Shown piece after piece: positions 41,760 through 53,688 of a stretch of 64,000 nt of DNA. The translations under genes and the position numbers were made by a program. The notes below the pieces were generated by a model. That model did not search any database, was not told the origin of the DNA, and worked only from the letters and a program-made list of their open reading frames with translations. Position 1 is the stretch's first letter. Every line of letters begins with the position of its first letter. Origin of the DNA: Parapedobacter lycopersici (GTDB lineage Bacteria; Bacteroidota; Bacteroidia; Sphingobacteriales; Sphingobacteriaceae); the NCBI RefSeq assembly GCF_024643285.1, contig NZ_JAMSLW010000003.1, positions 369,991 through 433,990 on the forward strand. The letters are read 5' to 3'.

Positions 41760-44756
41760 ATGGCATCCATACGCTGGAAAGCCCCCCTGATCGTTAGTCT
41801 CATATGCTTATGCGGCGTGGTAGCAGCCATCGCGCAGGAAAACGGATTTCTATTCCGGGATATCGGGTTGCCCGCGGAGTTTGATGACCGCATCATTACG
41901 CTTACCGAGAAGGACCAGGCCGGACTGCTTTGGTTTGTAACCAACGACGGATTGTACCGGTACGACGGCAGTGAAACGATCCGTTTCGACCGAAACAGTG
42001 ACCCGGCCATACCGCACAGCACGATAACCGACATCCTGGCCGATCGGGGGGACAACCTTTGGATTGCCGGGCTCGATGGCCTGACGCGGTTCGACCTGAA
42101 AACCTGGAACGCTGTCCGGATGAAAACAGGAGCTGTCAAACAGCCGGGATTAAGCGAAGCAAATATCCAGTCCATCGGTGAAGGCATTGATGGACGTATC
42201 TATGCCGGAACCCGGGATGGAAAACTCTACCAGGTCGTGGATGACAGCCTGGCGCTGATAACGGATATCACGGAGCAATTTCGCGGGCAATTCCGTCTGG
42301 CTGCCATTTACACCATCATGGAGCCATACCCCGGTGAATTGTGGATGACGACGGAAATAGGTAAAATGATCCGGGTACGGGTAAATGAGGGCCGCTTTTC
42401 ACCGCCCGAATACTTCGGGCTGCCTGAATTTGAGGGCTGGGGAATCCGGGATGTTTACTTCCACCCTTCGGGCAGATGCCTTTTTAACGTGCCACAGCAT
42501 GGATTATATGTGTTCGATACCCATTCGGAAACCATGGAACGGCTGTCGCCGGCCGTTGCAAGCGACCTGGGGAAGAACGGAGTCGCTTTTTTTGCCCCGT
42601 TTAAAGCGGATAGCGTATTGATTTTTACCAACCGCGCGGATATTGGGAAAGAGAAGCTATTTGTATATGATTTCATTAAGGACACGATCACCATGCGGCT
42701 GATCTCCTATCCGGAATACATGAGGGATAATCACATCGACTGGTTTGAAAATAAAGGAAATACGCTGCTGATGTCGTTGAATAACCTGATCGTACAGCTG
42801 GTGCCGGCTAATCAACTCTTCAAAACGATGCTTACCGACGCAGTAGCCATTAACAGTATCCGCAGCATTTACAAACATCCCGGCGGGCGCCTCTACATCG
42901 GATCGTATAAAGACCGTTTCGTATCCATCGATGAAAAGACAGGTGAAAAAATAGCGGAATCCAATCAGTTTGTCTATGATATACACCACTGGAATGCAGA
43001 TACATTGCTCCTGAGCACAGAGGGGGATGGGCTATTCTGGTTTGAAATGAACAAACGGAAACTGACACCCCTGGTACTGCGCCCCGCGCGATCGGGACTG
43101 CACCCGCCGCAAACCTACATGACCACACTCACACGGACGGGGCGGGAATCGGTCTGGGTCGGTACCTACACCGGATTGCTGCTGGTGAATCCGTATACGC
43201 AGACCTATGAGCCGGTCAAAGACGATATACTGGCACAGACCAAAATACTTTGCACCGTGGAAAACAACGGAAAGCTGTGGATTGGCACACCGGCAGGGCT
43301 GGCTGAATGGAATATGGATACGGACACATTGCATTACCGTATTTCCGGTAGCCCGGTATATTGCATTATCCGGGTGGGTACCGAATTTTGGGTGGGTACA
43401 GAAGGCAAAGGTATCTTCATACTGGATAGGGATGGCCGGATACAGGACACCATCGACAATAGCGGCGGATTAACAAACAATACGGTATACGGCCTTGTAG
43501 CGGAAGGCCGGCAAGTGGTGGCCACAACCCAGAACGGAATGAGCATCATTGACCGGCAAACCAACCGTATCCGGAATTATTCGCGGCTTGATCAGCTGCC
43601 GGCAAGTGAATTTAACCACCGTGCGGTTTTCCACGCAGGCGATACGGTGTATCTGGGTACCATAAACGGGCTGGTACGCTTTAGCCTGAACGATGAAACT
43701 GCGTTGCTGAATGCGGCGCCATCGAAGGATATTCCACTGACGGTCACCCGTCTGACGACTGAACACAGCGGGACCGGGACGCAACGCCACTACGCATTCC
43801 CTTACCTGAAGGAAAACGCGATTGTTGTTGAACCCGGTACGCGGTATTTTTCAATTGGCTTCGGCGGATGGAGCGAGTACGCAAGGGGATTGCAGTATTT
43901 TTACCGGCTTGATAACCAGACCGACTGGTACCCGCTGGGAAGCCGGCAGGAAATCGCGTTTGTAGAAACGCCGCCAGGCGATTACCAGCTGGAACTTATG
44001 GCCCGCTTGCCGGATGGGCAGCAGGCAGGCGCTACGCTTCAGGTACCGCTTACTGTGAAACCGGCGTTCCACCAGACCGTCTGGTTCAAGGTATTGGTGC
44101 TGCTGGCGATTGCCCTGTTGATATGGAGTGTATTCCGGTACCGGGAGCATGTGCTGCAAAAGGAGAAAAAAATGCGTGTTAAAATTGCCAGCGACCTGCA
44201 TGATGAAGTAGGCAGTTCACTTACGCGGATTTACTTTCAGGCGGACTCGCTGTCGGCAAAACAATACCCGGGCGACGGCAGACAACTGCAGCAGATTGCC
44301 GATACGAGCAAAGAGGCATTGCTGACAATGAGCGACATGGTATGGTCGATTGATTCGCGTTTCGATACGGTGAAAGACCTGGTAATCCGCATGAAGGACT
44401 ACGTATACAAACTCCGCGAGGAGCTGGATGCTGTTTACCGGTTTGATATTCATGGCAGCTATACTTCACGTCCCGTTTCGCAGATTATCCGGCAGAACCT
44501 GTTCCTGATTTTCAAGGAGGCACTCACCAATGCCATTAAATACGGTGACGGATCGGAAATCACCATCGAATTAGACCTGGAACATTCAATTCAGCTACGT
44601 GTCTCGAATCGCTATTCCGCCGGTAACAGCCACATGGCAGACCGCCAGGGGGGAAGGGGCATGCAAAGTATGCAGCAACGTGCAGCTAAAATGGGCGGCC
44701 GGCTTTCCTGTACCGCGGAGGAGGGCGTGTTCCGGCTCACATTGGTGATCGCATAG
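41760..44756 (+). CDS. Two-component propeller sensor histidine kinase (hybrid-less)
   Basis: About 998 residues. Signal peptide KAPLIVSLICLCGVVAAIAQ, then two seven-bladed Reg_prop beta-propellers (repeated units such as TEKDQAGLLWFVTNDGLYRYDG, RGDNLWIAGLDGLTRFD, ENNGKLWIGTPAGLAEW), a Y_Y_Y domain (YFSIGFGGWSEYARGLQYFYRLD, about 700-770), one transmembrane helix (FKVLVLLAIALLIWSVFRY), HisKA_3 with KIASDLHDEVGSSLTRIYF (His about 812) and HATPase (LIFKEALTNAIKYGDG, GRGMQSMQQRAAKMGG). A GTG at 41715 would add 15 residues. Such propeller kinases normally sense glycans through SusC-linked ligands; here the partner regulator and an adhesin follow. Confidence 0.93.
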   Translation: MASIRWKAPLIVSLICLCGVVAAIAQENGFLFRDIGLPAEFDDRIITLTEKDQAGLLWFVTNDGLYRYDGSETIRFDRNSDPAIPHSTITDILADRGDNLWIAGLDGLTRFDLKTWNAVRMKTGAVKQPGLSEANIQSIGEGIDGRIYAGTRDGKLYQVVDDSLALITDITEQFRGQFRLAAIYTIMEPYPGELWMTTEIGKMIRVRVNEGRFSPPEYFGLPEFEGWGIRDVYFHPSGRCLFNVPQHGLYVFDTHSETMERLSPAVASDLGKNGVAFFAPFKADSVLIFTNRADIGKEKLFVYDFIKDTITMRLISYPEYMRDNHIDWFENKGNTLLMSLNNLIVQLVPANQLFKTMLTDAVAINSIRSIYKHPGGRLYIGSYKDRFVSIDEKTGEKIAESNQFVYDIHHWNADTLLLSTEGDGLFWFEMNKRKLTPLVLRPARSGLHPPQTYMTTLTRTGRESVWVGTYTGLLLVNPYTQTYEPVKDDILAQTKILCTVENNGKLWIGTPAGLAEWNMDTDTLHYRISGSPVYCIIRVGTEFWVGTEGKGIFILDRDGRIQDTIDNSGGLTNNTVYGLVAEGRQVVATTQNGMSIIDRQTNRIRNYSRLDQLPASEFNHRAVFHAGDTVYLGTINGLVRFSLNDETALLNAAPSKDIPLTVTRLTTEHSGTGTQRHYAFPYLKENAIVVEPGTRYFSIGFGGWSEYARGLQYFYRLDNQTDWYPLGSRQEIAFVETPPGDYQLELMARLPDGQQAGATLQVPLTVKPAFHQTVWFKVLVLLAIALLIWSVFRYREHVLQKEKKMRVKIASDLHDEVGSSLTRIYFQADSLSAKQYPGDGRQLQQIADTSKEALLTMSDMVWSIDSRFDTVKDLVIRMKDYVYKLREELDAVYRFDIHGSYTSRPVSQIIRQNLFLIFKEALTNAIKYGDGSEITIELDLEHSIQLRVSNRYSAGNSHMADRQGGRGMQSMQQRAAKMGGRLSCTAEEGVFRLTLVIA

Positions 44757-44830
44757 CTTTTGCTGGAGCACTGTCTCGCTGATGCCGTTGGTCTGTTATC
44801 CCTTCGGAAGAACGGGGCGTATTCCATACT

Positions 44831-44875
44831 CCCCAAAAGAGGGATAGGAACTTGCTCAGTCAATACCTACCTTTA
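44831..44875 (+). promoter_or_regulatory. Shared 16-base element plus -7-like box before the response regulator
   Basis: CCCCAAAAGAGGGATA (44831-44846), a 21-nt spacer, TACCTTTA (44868-44875; one mismatch from TAnnTTTG). The GTG start at 44880 follows after 4 nt. The element contains the dyad TCCCC...AGGGA and takes the place of a -33 box. A near-identical arrangement lies before the adhesin gene. Confidence 0.65.
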
Positions 44876-44879
44876 CACC

Positions 44880-45500
44880 GTGATACGCCTAGGCATTATC
44901 GAAGACGACGAACAGATTCGGACCACGCTGGTTAACTTTTTTGATAGCCAGCCGGGTTTTTCCTGTCTGCTCTCCGCGCATTCGGTAGCTGCTTTTTTTG
45001 AACAATGGAAAGAAACGGTTTACCTGGACATTGTGCTTTCCGACATCGGCCTCCCAGGCGAGTCGGGCATCAAAGGTGTTCAGCGTATCAAAAAGCATGC
45101 GCCACAATGCCAGGTGATTATGCTGACGGTATATGACGACGCTAACCGGGTGTTCCAGGCGTTGTGCAATGGCGCTTCGGGCTACCTGCTCAAGCAAACA
45201 CCGCTGTTGAAGATTAAAGAAGCCGTTTTGTCGCTGTACGAGGGTGGTGCACCGATGTCGCCGGGAATTGCCCGCATGGTGGTCGAGTATTTCAACCCCA
45301 GGAACCCGACGGACCTCCGGGAAAAGCTTACCCCGCGCGAGGCGCAGATTGCCGCAGCCATTGAGGAGGGGCTCACAAACAAAGAAGTAGCCATCCGGCT
45401 CGATATTTCCGTAGAAACGGTCAAGTACCACATCAAGCACATCTATCAGAAGCTGGAAGTGAACAGCCGACACGCACTTATCAGCCGGAAATACAAATAA
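44880..45500 (+). CDS. NarL/LuxR-family response regulator
   Basis: A 206-residue regulator: receiver [20 protein letters not shown], phospho-acceptor Asp55 in [12 protein letters not shown], switch Thr in MLTVYDD and Lys in [22 protein letters not shown]; Lux[53 protein letters not shown] start it at a GTG (44880) directly after the promoter box; the frame continues upstream without family sequence. Sits between its likely kinase and the giant adhesin whose promoter carries the same element as its own. Confidence 0.93.
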   Translation: MIRLGIIEDDEQIRTTLVNFFDSQPGFSCLLSAHSVAAFFEQWKETVYLDIVLSDIGLPGESGIKGVQRIKKHAPQCQVIMLTVYDDANRVFQALCNGASGYLLKQTPLLKIKEAVLSLYEGGAPMSPGIARMVVEYFNPRNPTDLREKLTPREAQIAAAIEEGLTNKEVAIRLDISVETVKYHIKHIYQKLEVNSRHALISRKYK

Positions 45501-45525
45501 CCATATCCCCGCGGGGCCTGGTCTC

Positions 45526-45570
45526 CCCCCAAAGAGGGATACCATTTCAATCCGATTTATCGTCAATTTG
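45526..45570 (+). promoter_or_regulatory. Shared 16-base element plus -7-like box before the adhesin
   Basis: CCCCCAAAGAGGGATA (45526-45541), a 21-nt spacer, TCAATTTG (45563-45570; one mismatch). The adhesin ATG at 45578 follows after 7 nt. One base of 16 differs from the element upstream of the response regulator and the spacing to the -7 box is identical. Confidence 0.65.
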
Positions 45571-45577
45571 TGGCGTT

Positions 45578-48500
45578 ATGGAAAGATATCTACCACGTCT
45601 GCTCAAGCCGTTGAAATGCTTATGGACGATTTCGCTGTTTATGCTGCTAAGCTTTGCCGTAAAGGCACAACAGCCTTTCGTCACCACATGGAAAACCAAC
45701 GCTTCCAATGAAAGTATTACCATCCCGGTGAACGACGATGTAACCGGATATAATTATACTGTAGATTGGGGAGACGGGGAGGTATCGGATGCCCAAACCG
45801 GCGACGCCAGCCATACATACGCAAGTGCCGGTACGTACGTTGTAACCATTAGTGGAAACTTTCGGGCCATACGGCTTCAACGTGTCGGTAATGAGGTAAG
45901 CGATAAACTGGCGAGTATCGAACAGTGGGGTGATATTCCGTGGTCTTCCATGGAAGGTGCCTTTTCAGGCGCCAGAAATATGGTGCTGAATGCAACCGAT
46001 GTGCCGGATTTAAGCGGTGTGTCGTCGCTGGCGAGGATGTTTGATGGCGCCGAAGCAGTTAACGGCGACCTCAGTGGGTGGGATGTTTCGGGTATAACCG
46101 ACATGAGCAGCATGTTCTATAACGCATTCGCGTTCAATGGCAACATCAGCAATTGGAATGTATCCAATGTAACCAACATGCAGGGGATGTTCTGGCAGGC
46201 ATCCGTGTTCAACCAGGACATCGGCGGTTGGGATGTAGGCAACGTCGCGGATATGTCTTATATGTTCTATCAGGCACCGGTCTTTAACCAGGACTTGAGT
46301 GGTTGGGATGTATCGCATGTAACCACGATGAACAGCATGTTCTTCATTGCCCTTGATTTTGACCAATCCTTGGGCAGTTGGGACATTTCCAATGTGACGG
46401 ATATGGACGACATGCTGCTTGCAACCGGTCTTTCTTCGGCCAATTACGGTGCTACGCTTATCGGATGGGCGGCGTTACCTACGGTTCCGTCGAATATCAC
46501 GCTGGATGCAGCTGGGCAGGAATATTGCCCGGGCACGGCCGCTGCCACTGCTCGGCAACAATTGATTGGCAAAGGATGGACGATTACAGGCGATACGGAA
46601 GCAACCGATTGTGGTGGTGGAGGCATTGGTCCGGCCGACCCGAGCAATTTTGTCACTGTCTGGAAAACGGATAATACGGCTGGCACCGGACCCGACCAAA
46701 TCAGAATTCCGGCGACCGGAGAGTTTTCGTATACTTGGGTGGATATCAACAATCCGGCAGCTACGGGGGCAGGGAGTGGAAATGATGAGACTATTATTAC
46801 TTTTCCACAACCAGGAAGCTATGAGGTACGTATCGTGCCAACGGGAAGCACCCCTTTTCATGCAATTCAACTCTTTTATAATTTTGCTGGAAATGATGCG
46901 TCTAAGCTGCTGGAGGTGAAAAACTGGGGCACCATCCATTGGAGTAGATTTGTATTCTACGGTTGTGACAACCTGAAGATCACCGCGGCGGACATCCCTG
47001 ACCTGACTGGTGTGACCGACTTGAGTTTTACCTTTAGCAAAAGCGGAATCGAATCCATATCCAACATCAATGATTGGGATGTCAGCACGGTCACCAACTT
47101 AAGTAACTTGTTTGAGGATGTGACTGGCTTCAATCAATCTTTGGACAACTGGGACGTGAGCAATGTAACCAATATGGGTTTTATGTTTGACGGGGCAACC
47201 AGTTTCAATCAACCCTTGGATAGTTGGGATGTAAGTAAGTTGGAAAACTTCGACTATATGTTCCGTGATGCCGCCAGTTTTAACCAGTCGCTGGGTGCCT
47301 GGAATTTAGCAAATTTTGTTGGATCGGTTGGCGTTTTCTTCCAGAGCGGTGTGAGCTGCGAAAACTATAGTTACACGCTGTACGGATGGGCTACAAATCC
47401 GAATACCAAGGCGGGCGCTATTTTTCACCCCTGGGCGCCAATGGAGTACAGTCCGGATGTTACTACCTATCGGGACTTCCTAATTAATGATTTAGGGTGG
47501 GACATCACGGGCGATGCGCTCGGGACGTGTAGCATCACGCTACCGAGCACCCCCGTTACCCCCGATAACAACACCCTCTATGTAGATATCAACGTAAATA
47601 CCAGCGCTGCGGACTATACCGGGGCCGGCAATAGCTGGGAAAATGCCATCCCGCAACTGGCCGATGCGCTTAAATGGGCAAGAGAGCAGCACGATGGCGG
47701 GAGCCCGGGATGGACGGGTGCTAACCCTCTTCGCATCTTTGTGGCCAAAGGAGAATATAAACCGCTTTACAACGCCGCCGATGGGGCGTATACAGCCGAT
47801 GGTGGCCGGGATAACAGCTTTGTACTGGTACCCAACGTGCAACTATATGGTGGGTTTGATCCTGCCGCCGGGGTTGAGACACTGGATGATGCGCGGATCT
47901 TGCCGGATAGGAACGGGCTCGGCGAAGGTAGCATTCTGAGTGGTGATTTCCTGGGTAACGATAATGCCGACGATTTTGCCAATCATACTGAAAATGCCTA
48001 CCAAGTAGTGATCGGTAGTGGTGAGGTTGGCACTGCACGGATTGATGGATTTGAGTTGACCGGTGGTAATGCTAATGGTGTTGATGCCGTTAGCGTTAAT
48101 GGAAGAAATTTTCAAAGGCAAAATGGCGGGGGGATTTTTAATCATTTTTCTTCTCCAACGCTAATCCGGATGAGTATCCGTAACAACGCAGCTGAATCGG
48201 GCGGCGGAATGTACAGTAATGAATCTTCCCCAATGCTAACTCATGTCAGTATTCGTTACAATAAAGCTTATACTTGGGGTGGTGGGATATTTAGTTTTGA
48301 ATCTTCACCGAAGTTAATAAACGTCGGCATTTATGATAACACGGCTAATGACCGTGGCAGTGGCATTCTTCATGTTTCCGGAATCATGGAAATTACCAAT
48401 TCCACTATTGCGGGGAATGGTCCTAACACATTTAATCACTCTGGTGTTCTGGAATTGAACAACACCATTGCTTGGGGGGATGTAGGGGAGTTGCGTGCCG

Positions 48501-51500
48501 CTACTACGAATTCGCTGATTGAAGGAAACACCAACACAGACAATGGAAATATTGATGCCACGGGTCTTACTGCTGCCGATATTTTTGTCGATCCTGATAA
48601 CGGTGATTACAGCCTAAAAGCCAGCAGTGCGGCCATCAATGCGGGCAGCAATACGGCATACACCGATGCTGGTGGAAACCTGGCCAACGACGTCGATTTG
48701 GCAGGCGACCCACGGGTGTATAACCAAACAGCTGGCGGCGTGATCGATGTGGGGGCGTATGAGTTCCAAGGGGAGTTGAATACCCGCCCAACCGCCGTAG
48801 TCGACTCGATAACCGTTACCGAAAATATACCGGCTACCGGCAATGTATTAACCAATGATAGTGATCCGGATGGTAATGCGATGACGGCTTCGCTGGTAAC
48901 CGCCCCGGTGAATGGCACTGTGGTACTCAATGCCGACGGCAGCTTTACCTATACACCGAATGCGGACTACCACGGTCTGGATAGCTTATTGTATCAGGTG
49001 TGCGACAACGGTACCCCATCGCTGTGCGACTCGGCGTGGGTCTTTTATACGGTTAAGGCGACCGGCAAAGTTCCGGATGCTGATAATATCCTTTACGTTA
49101 ACCTGGAAGTTGACCAGACCGCGGCAGGTTACACTGGTTTGGGCGACAGCTGGGAAAACGCCATCCCGGAGCTGGCCGATGCGCTCAAATGGGCCCGGGA
49201 GGAGCACGATGGCGGCGGCCCGGGATGGACGGAAACTGAACCACTGCGCATCTTTGTAGCCAAGGGTACCTACCTGCCGTTATACCATGCAGCCGACGCG
49301 CAATATACCATGGACGGCGGCCGTGATAATAGTTTTGTGCTGGTGCCCAATGTGCAGCTTTATGGCGGGTTTGATCCGCTTGCCGGTATTGAAACATTGG
49401 AGGATGAGCGTATCCTGCCGGATATGAATAGCCCGGAACAGGGCAGTATCCTAAGCGGTGATTTCAATGGAAACGACAATACCGACAATTATGATAACCA
49501 TACCGAGAATGCGCATCACGTGACCATTGTATCGGGAAATGTAGGTAGTGCCCTCATGGATGGGTTTACGGTAACCGGTGGCTACGCGACCGGTAACACG
49601 TCGGGCTCGTCCGTAATGGGACGGACGGTTTATCGGTTTTTTGGTGGTGGGACATATCTTGTAAGTTCATCGCCACAATTGATGCGCATGGTATGGTTTA
49701 ATAATTTGGGCGAGTGGGGAGGCGGGTTGTACAACACGACTTCTCTCTCAACAGAAATCGGCTCGCCGGAGTTATCCAACGTGACGTTCTATCGGAACAT
49801 GGCGCCCGGCGGTGGTGGCGGTATACGCAATTTTGCGGGTTCTGTTGATATCAACCAAGCGATATTCGCACACAATGGCGCCGGACTGGTCGAAGACGGA
49901 ACGTCTTCCGGTCCGGGTGGTGGGATATACACCAGTGGTAATGGCACCTCATTGTCCGTAACCAATGCCACATTCTACGGAAACTGGATTGTCGGGGTTT
50001 TTATTCCGCATTTCGATGGAGGTGCAATACAGGTGGAGCAGACTTCAACCACGCTGAACAATGTGGTGATATGGGGGAATGAAGTAGAAGGCGACCCGGC
50101 TGATCCATCCGCATCCATATCCATATCATTGGGGGGCGATGTAACCGTCGCCAACAGCTTAGTCGCTCATTCGGGTGGAAGTGCGAACTGGAACAATGCA
50201 ACGGGCATCCTGGACGGAGGCAATAACATCGATGCCGATCCGGTATTTGTGAGCACTGCACCCGGCGAAACCGGTTACCTCCAACCGAGTGCCTGCAGTC
50301 CAGCCATCAGCACTGGCAGCAACACCGCATACACGGATGCCGGTGGAAACCTGGCAGATGACCTCGACTTGGCGGGCAATCCACGGGTCTACAACCAAGC
50401 AGGCGGCGGCGTGATCGATATGGGAGCCTACGAATACCAGGGCGAACGGGTATCCATTGAGCACCTAACTGCGTTGGCTGCAATAACGGTAAACTACGGT
50501 ACGGCACTGGGGGATATCACCGGGTTACCGACCACCGTGACCGCCGGATTAAATGATGACACGGATGTTTCCATTCCGTTGGATGGCAACCTGGACAACT
50601 GGACACTCCTCACGCCGGCCGGTGGTGCATATAACGGTGACGTGGCGGGCATCTATGTGTTCGCCGTGCCACTGTTGATTCCGGCGGAGGCTTGTTATTT
50701 AAATCCGGAGGACCTTCAGGCGGAAGTGACGGTTGAGGTTGCGAAAGGGACACCTGTGTTGACCATTTCATGGGACGGTACTACGGTCGATGTGGCGGAG
50801 GGACTTTCGTTAACCTATGGTGACACGGGCGTATTAGCGTTCGGTACCACCGATCCGGAAGGGGAGGTTACCTATGCGCTTGGCGATGCCGACCCGACGG
50901 TAATTGACCTGGCCAGCCTTAGTGCGGTCGCCGCACGGCAGGCAGGAACGGCCACGTTAACCGTGTCACAGGTAGAAACGGATAATTTTGAGGCGGCATC
51001 TGTTGCATTGGCGGTTACGGTCGGACAGAAACCTGTCACCATCGTGCCAGCTGCCGGCCAAGGCAAGGTGTACGGAACAGACGATCCGGAAGAGTATGAT
51101 TTTGAACTGGCCGACGGCAACGCGCTGGCATTTGATGACGGGCTCACAGACATTGTTTCGGCTGCATCACGCGAAGTGGGTGAAAATGTGGGTACCTACG
51201 ACATTGAGCCGGAATTTAACGGTACGCTGGCAGGTAATTATGCCATCGCGTTCAATGAAGCAAACGGGGCGTTTGTTATTACTCCCATGGGGATTACTGT
51301 CGCCGCTGAAAACCAGACGAAGATTTATGGTGCCGATGATCCGGAACTGACTTATGCATTCACGCCGGCACTGGTTGGCAGTGATGAATTTGCAGGCGGA
51401 CTTGCGCGCGACCCGGGAGAGAATGCGGGCAACTATACCATTACGCAGGGCAGCTTATCGCTCAGCGGTAACTACACCATCACTTTTGAAGCGGCCACGC

Positions 51501-53659
51501 TGACTATTACGCCAGCGGATTATGAAGGTATTTCATTCAACGATTTGTCGGCTACCTATAATGGTGCCGAGCATACGCTTTCGCTTACGGGTGATCTACC
51601 TGAAGGTGCCTCCGTAAGCTATGAAATCGAGGGTGAACCGGGCAACGGTGCGATCCAAGCGGGCACATACGAAGTGACGGCGTTGATCGATGGCGGAAAC
51701 AACTACGAAGATACGGAACTGACGGCCACGCTGACGATCACGCCGCTTGCGGTCACGGTCACGGCAACAGACAAAACGAAGGTGTTCGGCGCGGATGACC
51801 CGGCGCTGACGTATACCTTCACGCCGGCGTTAATCGATGGTGCTGCCTTTGTGGGATCACTGGATCGTGAACTAGGAGAAGATGTGGGCGATTATGCCAT
51901 CCTGCAGGGTGACTTGTCGATCGATGATAATTACGCAATCATTTTCGAACCCGGTACGCTGACCATCATGCCTGCGGGCTTTGAGGGTGTCGAATTTACC
52001 GACCTGACGGTGACCTACGACGGAGCGGTTCATACGCTTGGACTGACGGGAGACCTTCCGGAGGGGGCAACAGCAACGTATACGATCGACGGTGAAAAGG
52101 GCAATGGGGCGACTGATGCCGGTGCATACAGGGTGATCGCCTTTATCGATGGCGGAAATAATTACGACGACATGGAACTGACAGCACTATTGACAATCGA
52201 GAAGGCGGTGCTGTCCGGTTTGCATTTTGAAGATACAGTGTACATCTACCAAGGTGCCGAACGGGAGATCCTGATTACCGGGGATCTTCCCGTAGGCGCT
52301 GATGTTATCTATACCAATCAAAGCCATACTGATGTGGGTGAATATATGGTCACGGCAACCGTAAGCGGAAACAACTATGAGCCGCTGGAGTTACAGGCGA
52401 AACTGGTCATTCTCCCACTGCAGCTGAATGTGACAGCGGATAATAAGCAGAAAGTGTATGGTACTGCTGATCCGGTGCTGACTTATACGGCCGTGCCGGC
52501 GTTGATTGGCGATGATGCCTTCGCGGGTGGATTAACCCGTGAAAAAGGAGAAGCTGTAGGTGAATACCCGATTACGCAGGGCAGTTTATCCGCAGGGGAT
52601 AATTATGAAATTACATTTGAGGTGGGCACATTGGCCATTATCCCGGGAGGTTATGAGGGCGTCGTGTTTGATGATGCTTCCTTTACCTATGATGGCACAA
52701 CGAAGTCCCTGAAAATCGAAGGGACGTTACCAGAGGGTGTAACGGTGAGTTACGAAAACAACGGCCGCACGGCCGTGGGCAGCCAGCAGGTCGCGGCGCT
52801 GATCGACGGGGGGGATAATTACGATGACCTGGAGCTGACGGCCACGCTGACCATTACGCCGGCGGAACGGACACTGGACTTCCCGGCACTGGCTGCGAAG
52901 ACGTATGGGGATGGGGACTTTGATGCGGGTGCCACGGCAAGCAGCGGGGAAGCCATCGTGTACACGAGCAGCAACCCGGTGGTGGCCGAGGTTACGGAAG
53001 GGGGGCTGATTCGGATCACGGGTGCGGGTGAGGCGACAATCACGGCCACGGTAGCGGAGAACGGGAATTACGGCAACCGTCCGTCCGTCAGCCGGGTGCT
53101 GACGGTCGGGAAAGCCGCCCAGGCCATCACGTTCAATGCCCCCGCGGAGGTGAACCGTGATGCTGGGGCCATACAATTAGACGTAACGGCCTCAAGCGGC
53201 CTACCGGTGACGTTGAGCGTGGATGACGAACAGGTGGCCACCCTGGATGGCAGCACGCTTTCCATCCACCGGCTGGGCACGGTGAGGATTACGGCCGTGC
53301 AGGCAGGTGATGCTAATCACGAACCTGCCGACCCGGTGACGGTTACCGTCCGCGTGATTGACCCGTCTGCCAGCCTGCCGGTGCGGGTAGCTATGGTGAT
53401 CTCCCCGAACGGCGACGGGATCAACGAGTTCCTGATGGTTGAAGGGATCGGGGATTACCCCGAGAACCGGCTGACAATCGTTAACCGGAACGGTACGCTG
53501 ATCTGGGAAGCGGGCGGCTACGACAACAGCCGGGTGGCGTTCCGCGGGCGGCTCACGGGCGGCCATAATGCCCCTGCCGGGACATACTTCTATATCCTTG
53601 AGGTAAAAGTCGACGGCCGCTGGAAGCATGAGAAGGGTTACTTTGTGCTGCGGTACTGA
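45578..53659 (+). CDS. Giant T9SS type B adhesin (DUF285/BspA, beta-helix, MBG, CHU_C domains)
   Basis: A 2693-residue secreted surface protein. Order: signal peptide (1-31); DUF285/BspA repeats of [13 protein letters not shown] type (about 150-285, then a second block about 355-655); first parallel beta-helix with [21 protein letters not shown] (about 667-1068); cadherin-like tandem-95 repeat (about 1069-1163, [24 protein letters not shown]); a second, near-duplicate beta-helix (about 1172-1625); alternating MBG-type repeats of two kinds, [14 protein letters not shown] and [15 protein letters not shown] (about 1800-2428); two Ig-like domains; C-terminal gliding/CHU_C sorting domain (about 2605-2693, [12 protein letters not shown] to KGYFVLRY). 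The CHU_C end sends it through the type IX system, type B. No enzyme motif; adhesion or biofilm role inferred. The PorP/SprF gene downstream, normally its anchoring partner, is broken. Confidence 0.94.
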   Translation: MERYLPRLLKPLKCLWTISLFMLLSFAVKAQQPFVTTWKTNASNESITIPVNDDVTGYNYTVDWGDGEVSDAQTGDASHTYASAGTYVVTISGNFRAIRLQRVGNEVSDKLASIEQWGDIPWSSMEGAFSGARNMVLNATDVPDLSGVSSLARMFDGAEAVNGDLSGWDVSGITDMSSMFYNAFAFNGNISNWNVSNVTNMQGMFWQASVFNQDIGGWDVGNVADMSYMFYQAPVFNQDLSGWDVSHVTTMNSMFFIALDFDQSLGSWDISNVTDMDDMLLATGLSSANYGATLIGWAALPTVPSNITLDAAGQEYCPGTAAATARQQLIGKGWTITGDTEATDCGGGGIGPADPSNFVTVWKTDNTAGTGPDQIRIPATGEFSYTWVDINNPAATGAGSGNDETIITFPQPGSYEVRIVPTGSTPFHAIQLFYNFAGNDASKLLEVKNWGTIHWSRFVFYGCDNLKITAADIPDLTGVTDLSFTFSKSGIESISNINDWDVSTVTNLSNLFEDVTGFNQSLDNWDVSNVTNMGFMFDGATSFNQPLDSWDVSKLENFDYMFRDAASFNQSLGAWNLANFVGSVGVFFQSGVSCENYSYTLYGWATNPNTKAGAIFHPWAPMEYSPDVTTYRDFLINDLGWDITGDALGTCSITLPSTPVTPDNNTLYVDINVNTSAADYTGAGNSWENAIPQLADALKWAREQHDGGSPGWTGANPLRIFVAKGEYKPLYNAADGAYTADGGRDNSFVLVPNVQLYGGFDPAAGVETLDDARILPDRNGLGEGSILSGDFLGNDNADDFANHTENAYQVVIGSGEVGTARIDGFELTGGNANGVDAVSVNGRNFQRQNGGGIFNHFSSPTLIRMSIRNNAAESGGGMYSNESSPMLTHVSIRYNKAYTWGGGIFSFESSPKLINVGIYDNTANDRGSGILHVSGIMEITNSTIAGNGPNTFNHSGVLELNNTIAWGDVGELRAATTNSLIEGNTNTDNGNIDATGLTAADIFVDPDNGDYSLKASSAAINAGSNTAYTDAGGNLANDVDLAGDPRVYNQTAGGVIDVGAYEFQGELNTRPTAVVDSITVTENIPATGNVLTNDSDPDGNAMTASLVTAPVNGTVVLNADGSFTYTPNADYHGLDSLLYQVCDNGTPSLCDSAWVFYTVKATGKVPDADNILYVNLEVDQTAAGYTGLGDSWENAIPELADALKWAREEHDGGGPGWTETEPLRIFVAKGTYLPLYHAADAQYTMDGGRDNSFVLVPNVQLYGGFDPLAGIETLEDERILPDMNSPEQGSILSGDFNGNDNTDNYDNHTENAHHVTIVSGNVGSALMDGFTVTGGYATGNTSGSSVMGRTVYRFFGGGTYLVSSSPQLMRMVWFNNLGEWGGGLYNTTSLSTEIGSPELSNVTFYRNMAPGGGGGIRNFAGSVDINQAIFAHNGAGLVEDGTSSGPGGGIYTSGNGTSLSVTNATFYGNWIVGVFIPHFDGGAIQVEQTSTTLNNVVIWGNEVEGDPADPSASISISLGGDVTVANSLVAHSGGSANWNNATGILDGGNNIDADPVFVSTAPGETGYLQPSACSPAISTGSNTAYTDAGGNLADDLDLAGNPRVYNQAGGGVIDMGAYEYQGERVSIEHLTALAAITVNYGTALGDITGLPTTVTAGLNDDTDVSIPLDGNLDNWTLLTPAGGAYNGDVAGIYVFAVPLLIPAEACYLNPEDLQAEVTVEVAKGTPVLTISWDGTTVDVAEGLSLTYGDTGVLAFGTTDPEGEVTYALGDADPTVIDLASLSAVAARQAGTATLTVSQVETDNFEAASVALAVTVGQKPVTIVPAAGQGKVYGTDDPEEYDFELADGNALAFDDGLTDIVSAASREVGENVGTYDIEPEFNGTLAGNYAIAFNEANGAFVITPMGITVAAENQTKIYGADDPELTYAFTPALVGSDEFAGGLARDPGENAGNYTITQGSLSLSGNYTITFEAATLTITPADYEGISFNDLSATYNGAEHTLSLTGDLPEGASVSYEIEGEPGNGAIQAGTYEVTALIDGGNNYEDTELTATLTITPLAVTVTATDKTKVFGADDPALTYTFTPALIDGAAFVGSLDRELGEDVGDYAILQGDLSIDDNYAIIFEPGTLTIMPAGFEGVEFTDLTVTYDGAVHTLGLTGDLPEGATATYTIDGEKGNGATDAGAYRVIAFIDGGNNYDDMELTALLTIEKAVLSGLHFEDTVYIYQGAEREILITGDLPVGADVIYTNQSHTDVGEYMVTATVSGNNYEPLELQAKLVILPLQLNVTADNKQKVYGTADPVLTYTAVPALIGDDAFAGGLTREKGEAVGEYPITQGSLSAGDNYEITFEVGTLAIIPGGYEGVVFDDASFTYDGTTKSLKIEGTLPEGVTVSYENNGRTAVGSQQVAALIDGGDNYDDLELTATLTITPAERTLDFPALAAKTYGDGDFDAGATASSGEAIVYTSSNPVVAEVTEGGLIRITGAGEATITATVAENGNYGNRPSVSRVLTVGKAAQAITFNAPAEVNRDAGAIQLDVTASSGLPVTLSVDDEQVATLDGSTLSIHRLGTVRITAVQAGDANHEPADPVTVTVRVIDPSASLPVRVAMVISPNGDGINEFLMVEGIGDYPENRLTIVNRNGTLIWEAGGYDNSRVAFRGRLTGGHNAPAGTYFYILEVKVDGRWKHEKGYFVLRY
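46030..47310 (+). repeat. DUF285/BspA-type coding repeats in the adhesin
   Basis: Two arrays (about 46030-46430 and 47060-47310) encode units near GWDVSxVTNMxxMFxxAxxFNQxL of about 23 residues, as in BspA-like surface proteins. They differ at the DNA level, so the arrays are old rather than recently amplified. Confidence 0.85.
47578..50450 (+). repeat. Duplicated beta-helix blocks in the adhesin
   Basis: Block A (about 47578-48780) and block B (about 49092-50450) share long stretches, e.g. [20 protein letters not shown] in both and YTDAGGNLA at each end. They represent an internal duplication with a cadherin-like domain inserted between the copies. Confidence 0.85.
51030..52860 (+). repeat. 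Alternating MBG-type coding repeats in the adhesin
   Basis: Four copies of a KxYGxxDPxLTYxxxPAL unit alternate with four copies of a [29 protein letters not shown] unit, each about 75-80 residues, forming a stalk. Confidence 0.8.
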
Positions 53660-53688
53660 TCTGCGGCGTCACTGAAAAACAACGAGCG

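Noticed and set aside
46475..46939. 154-residue leftward frame inside the adhesin
   Set aside because: Antisense shadow of the adhesin; no signal, domain or promoter.
46030..52860. Repeats in the adhesin as a CRISPR array or transposon repeats
   Set aside because: They are in-frame coding repeats of known surface domains with diverged DNA; no short identical repeats with unique spacers and no transposase.
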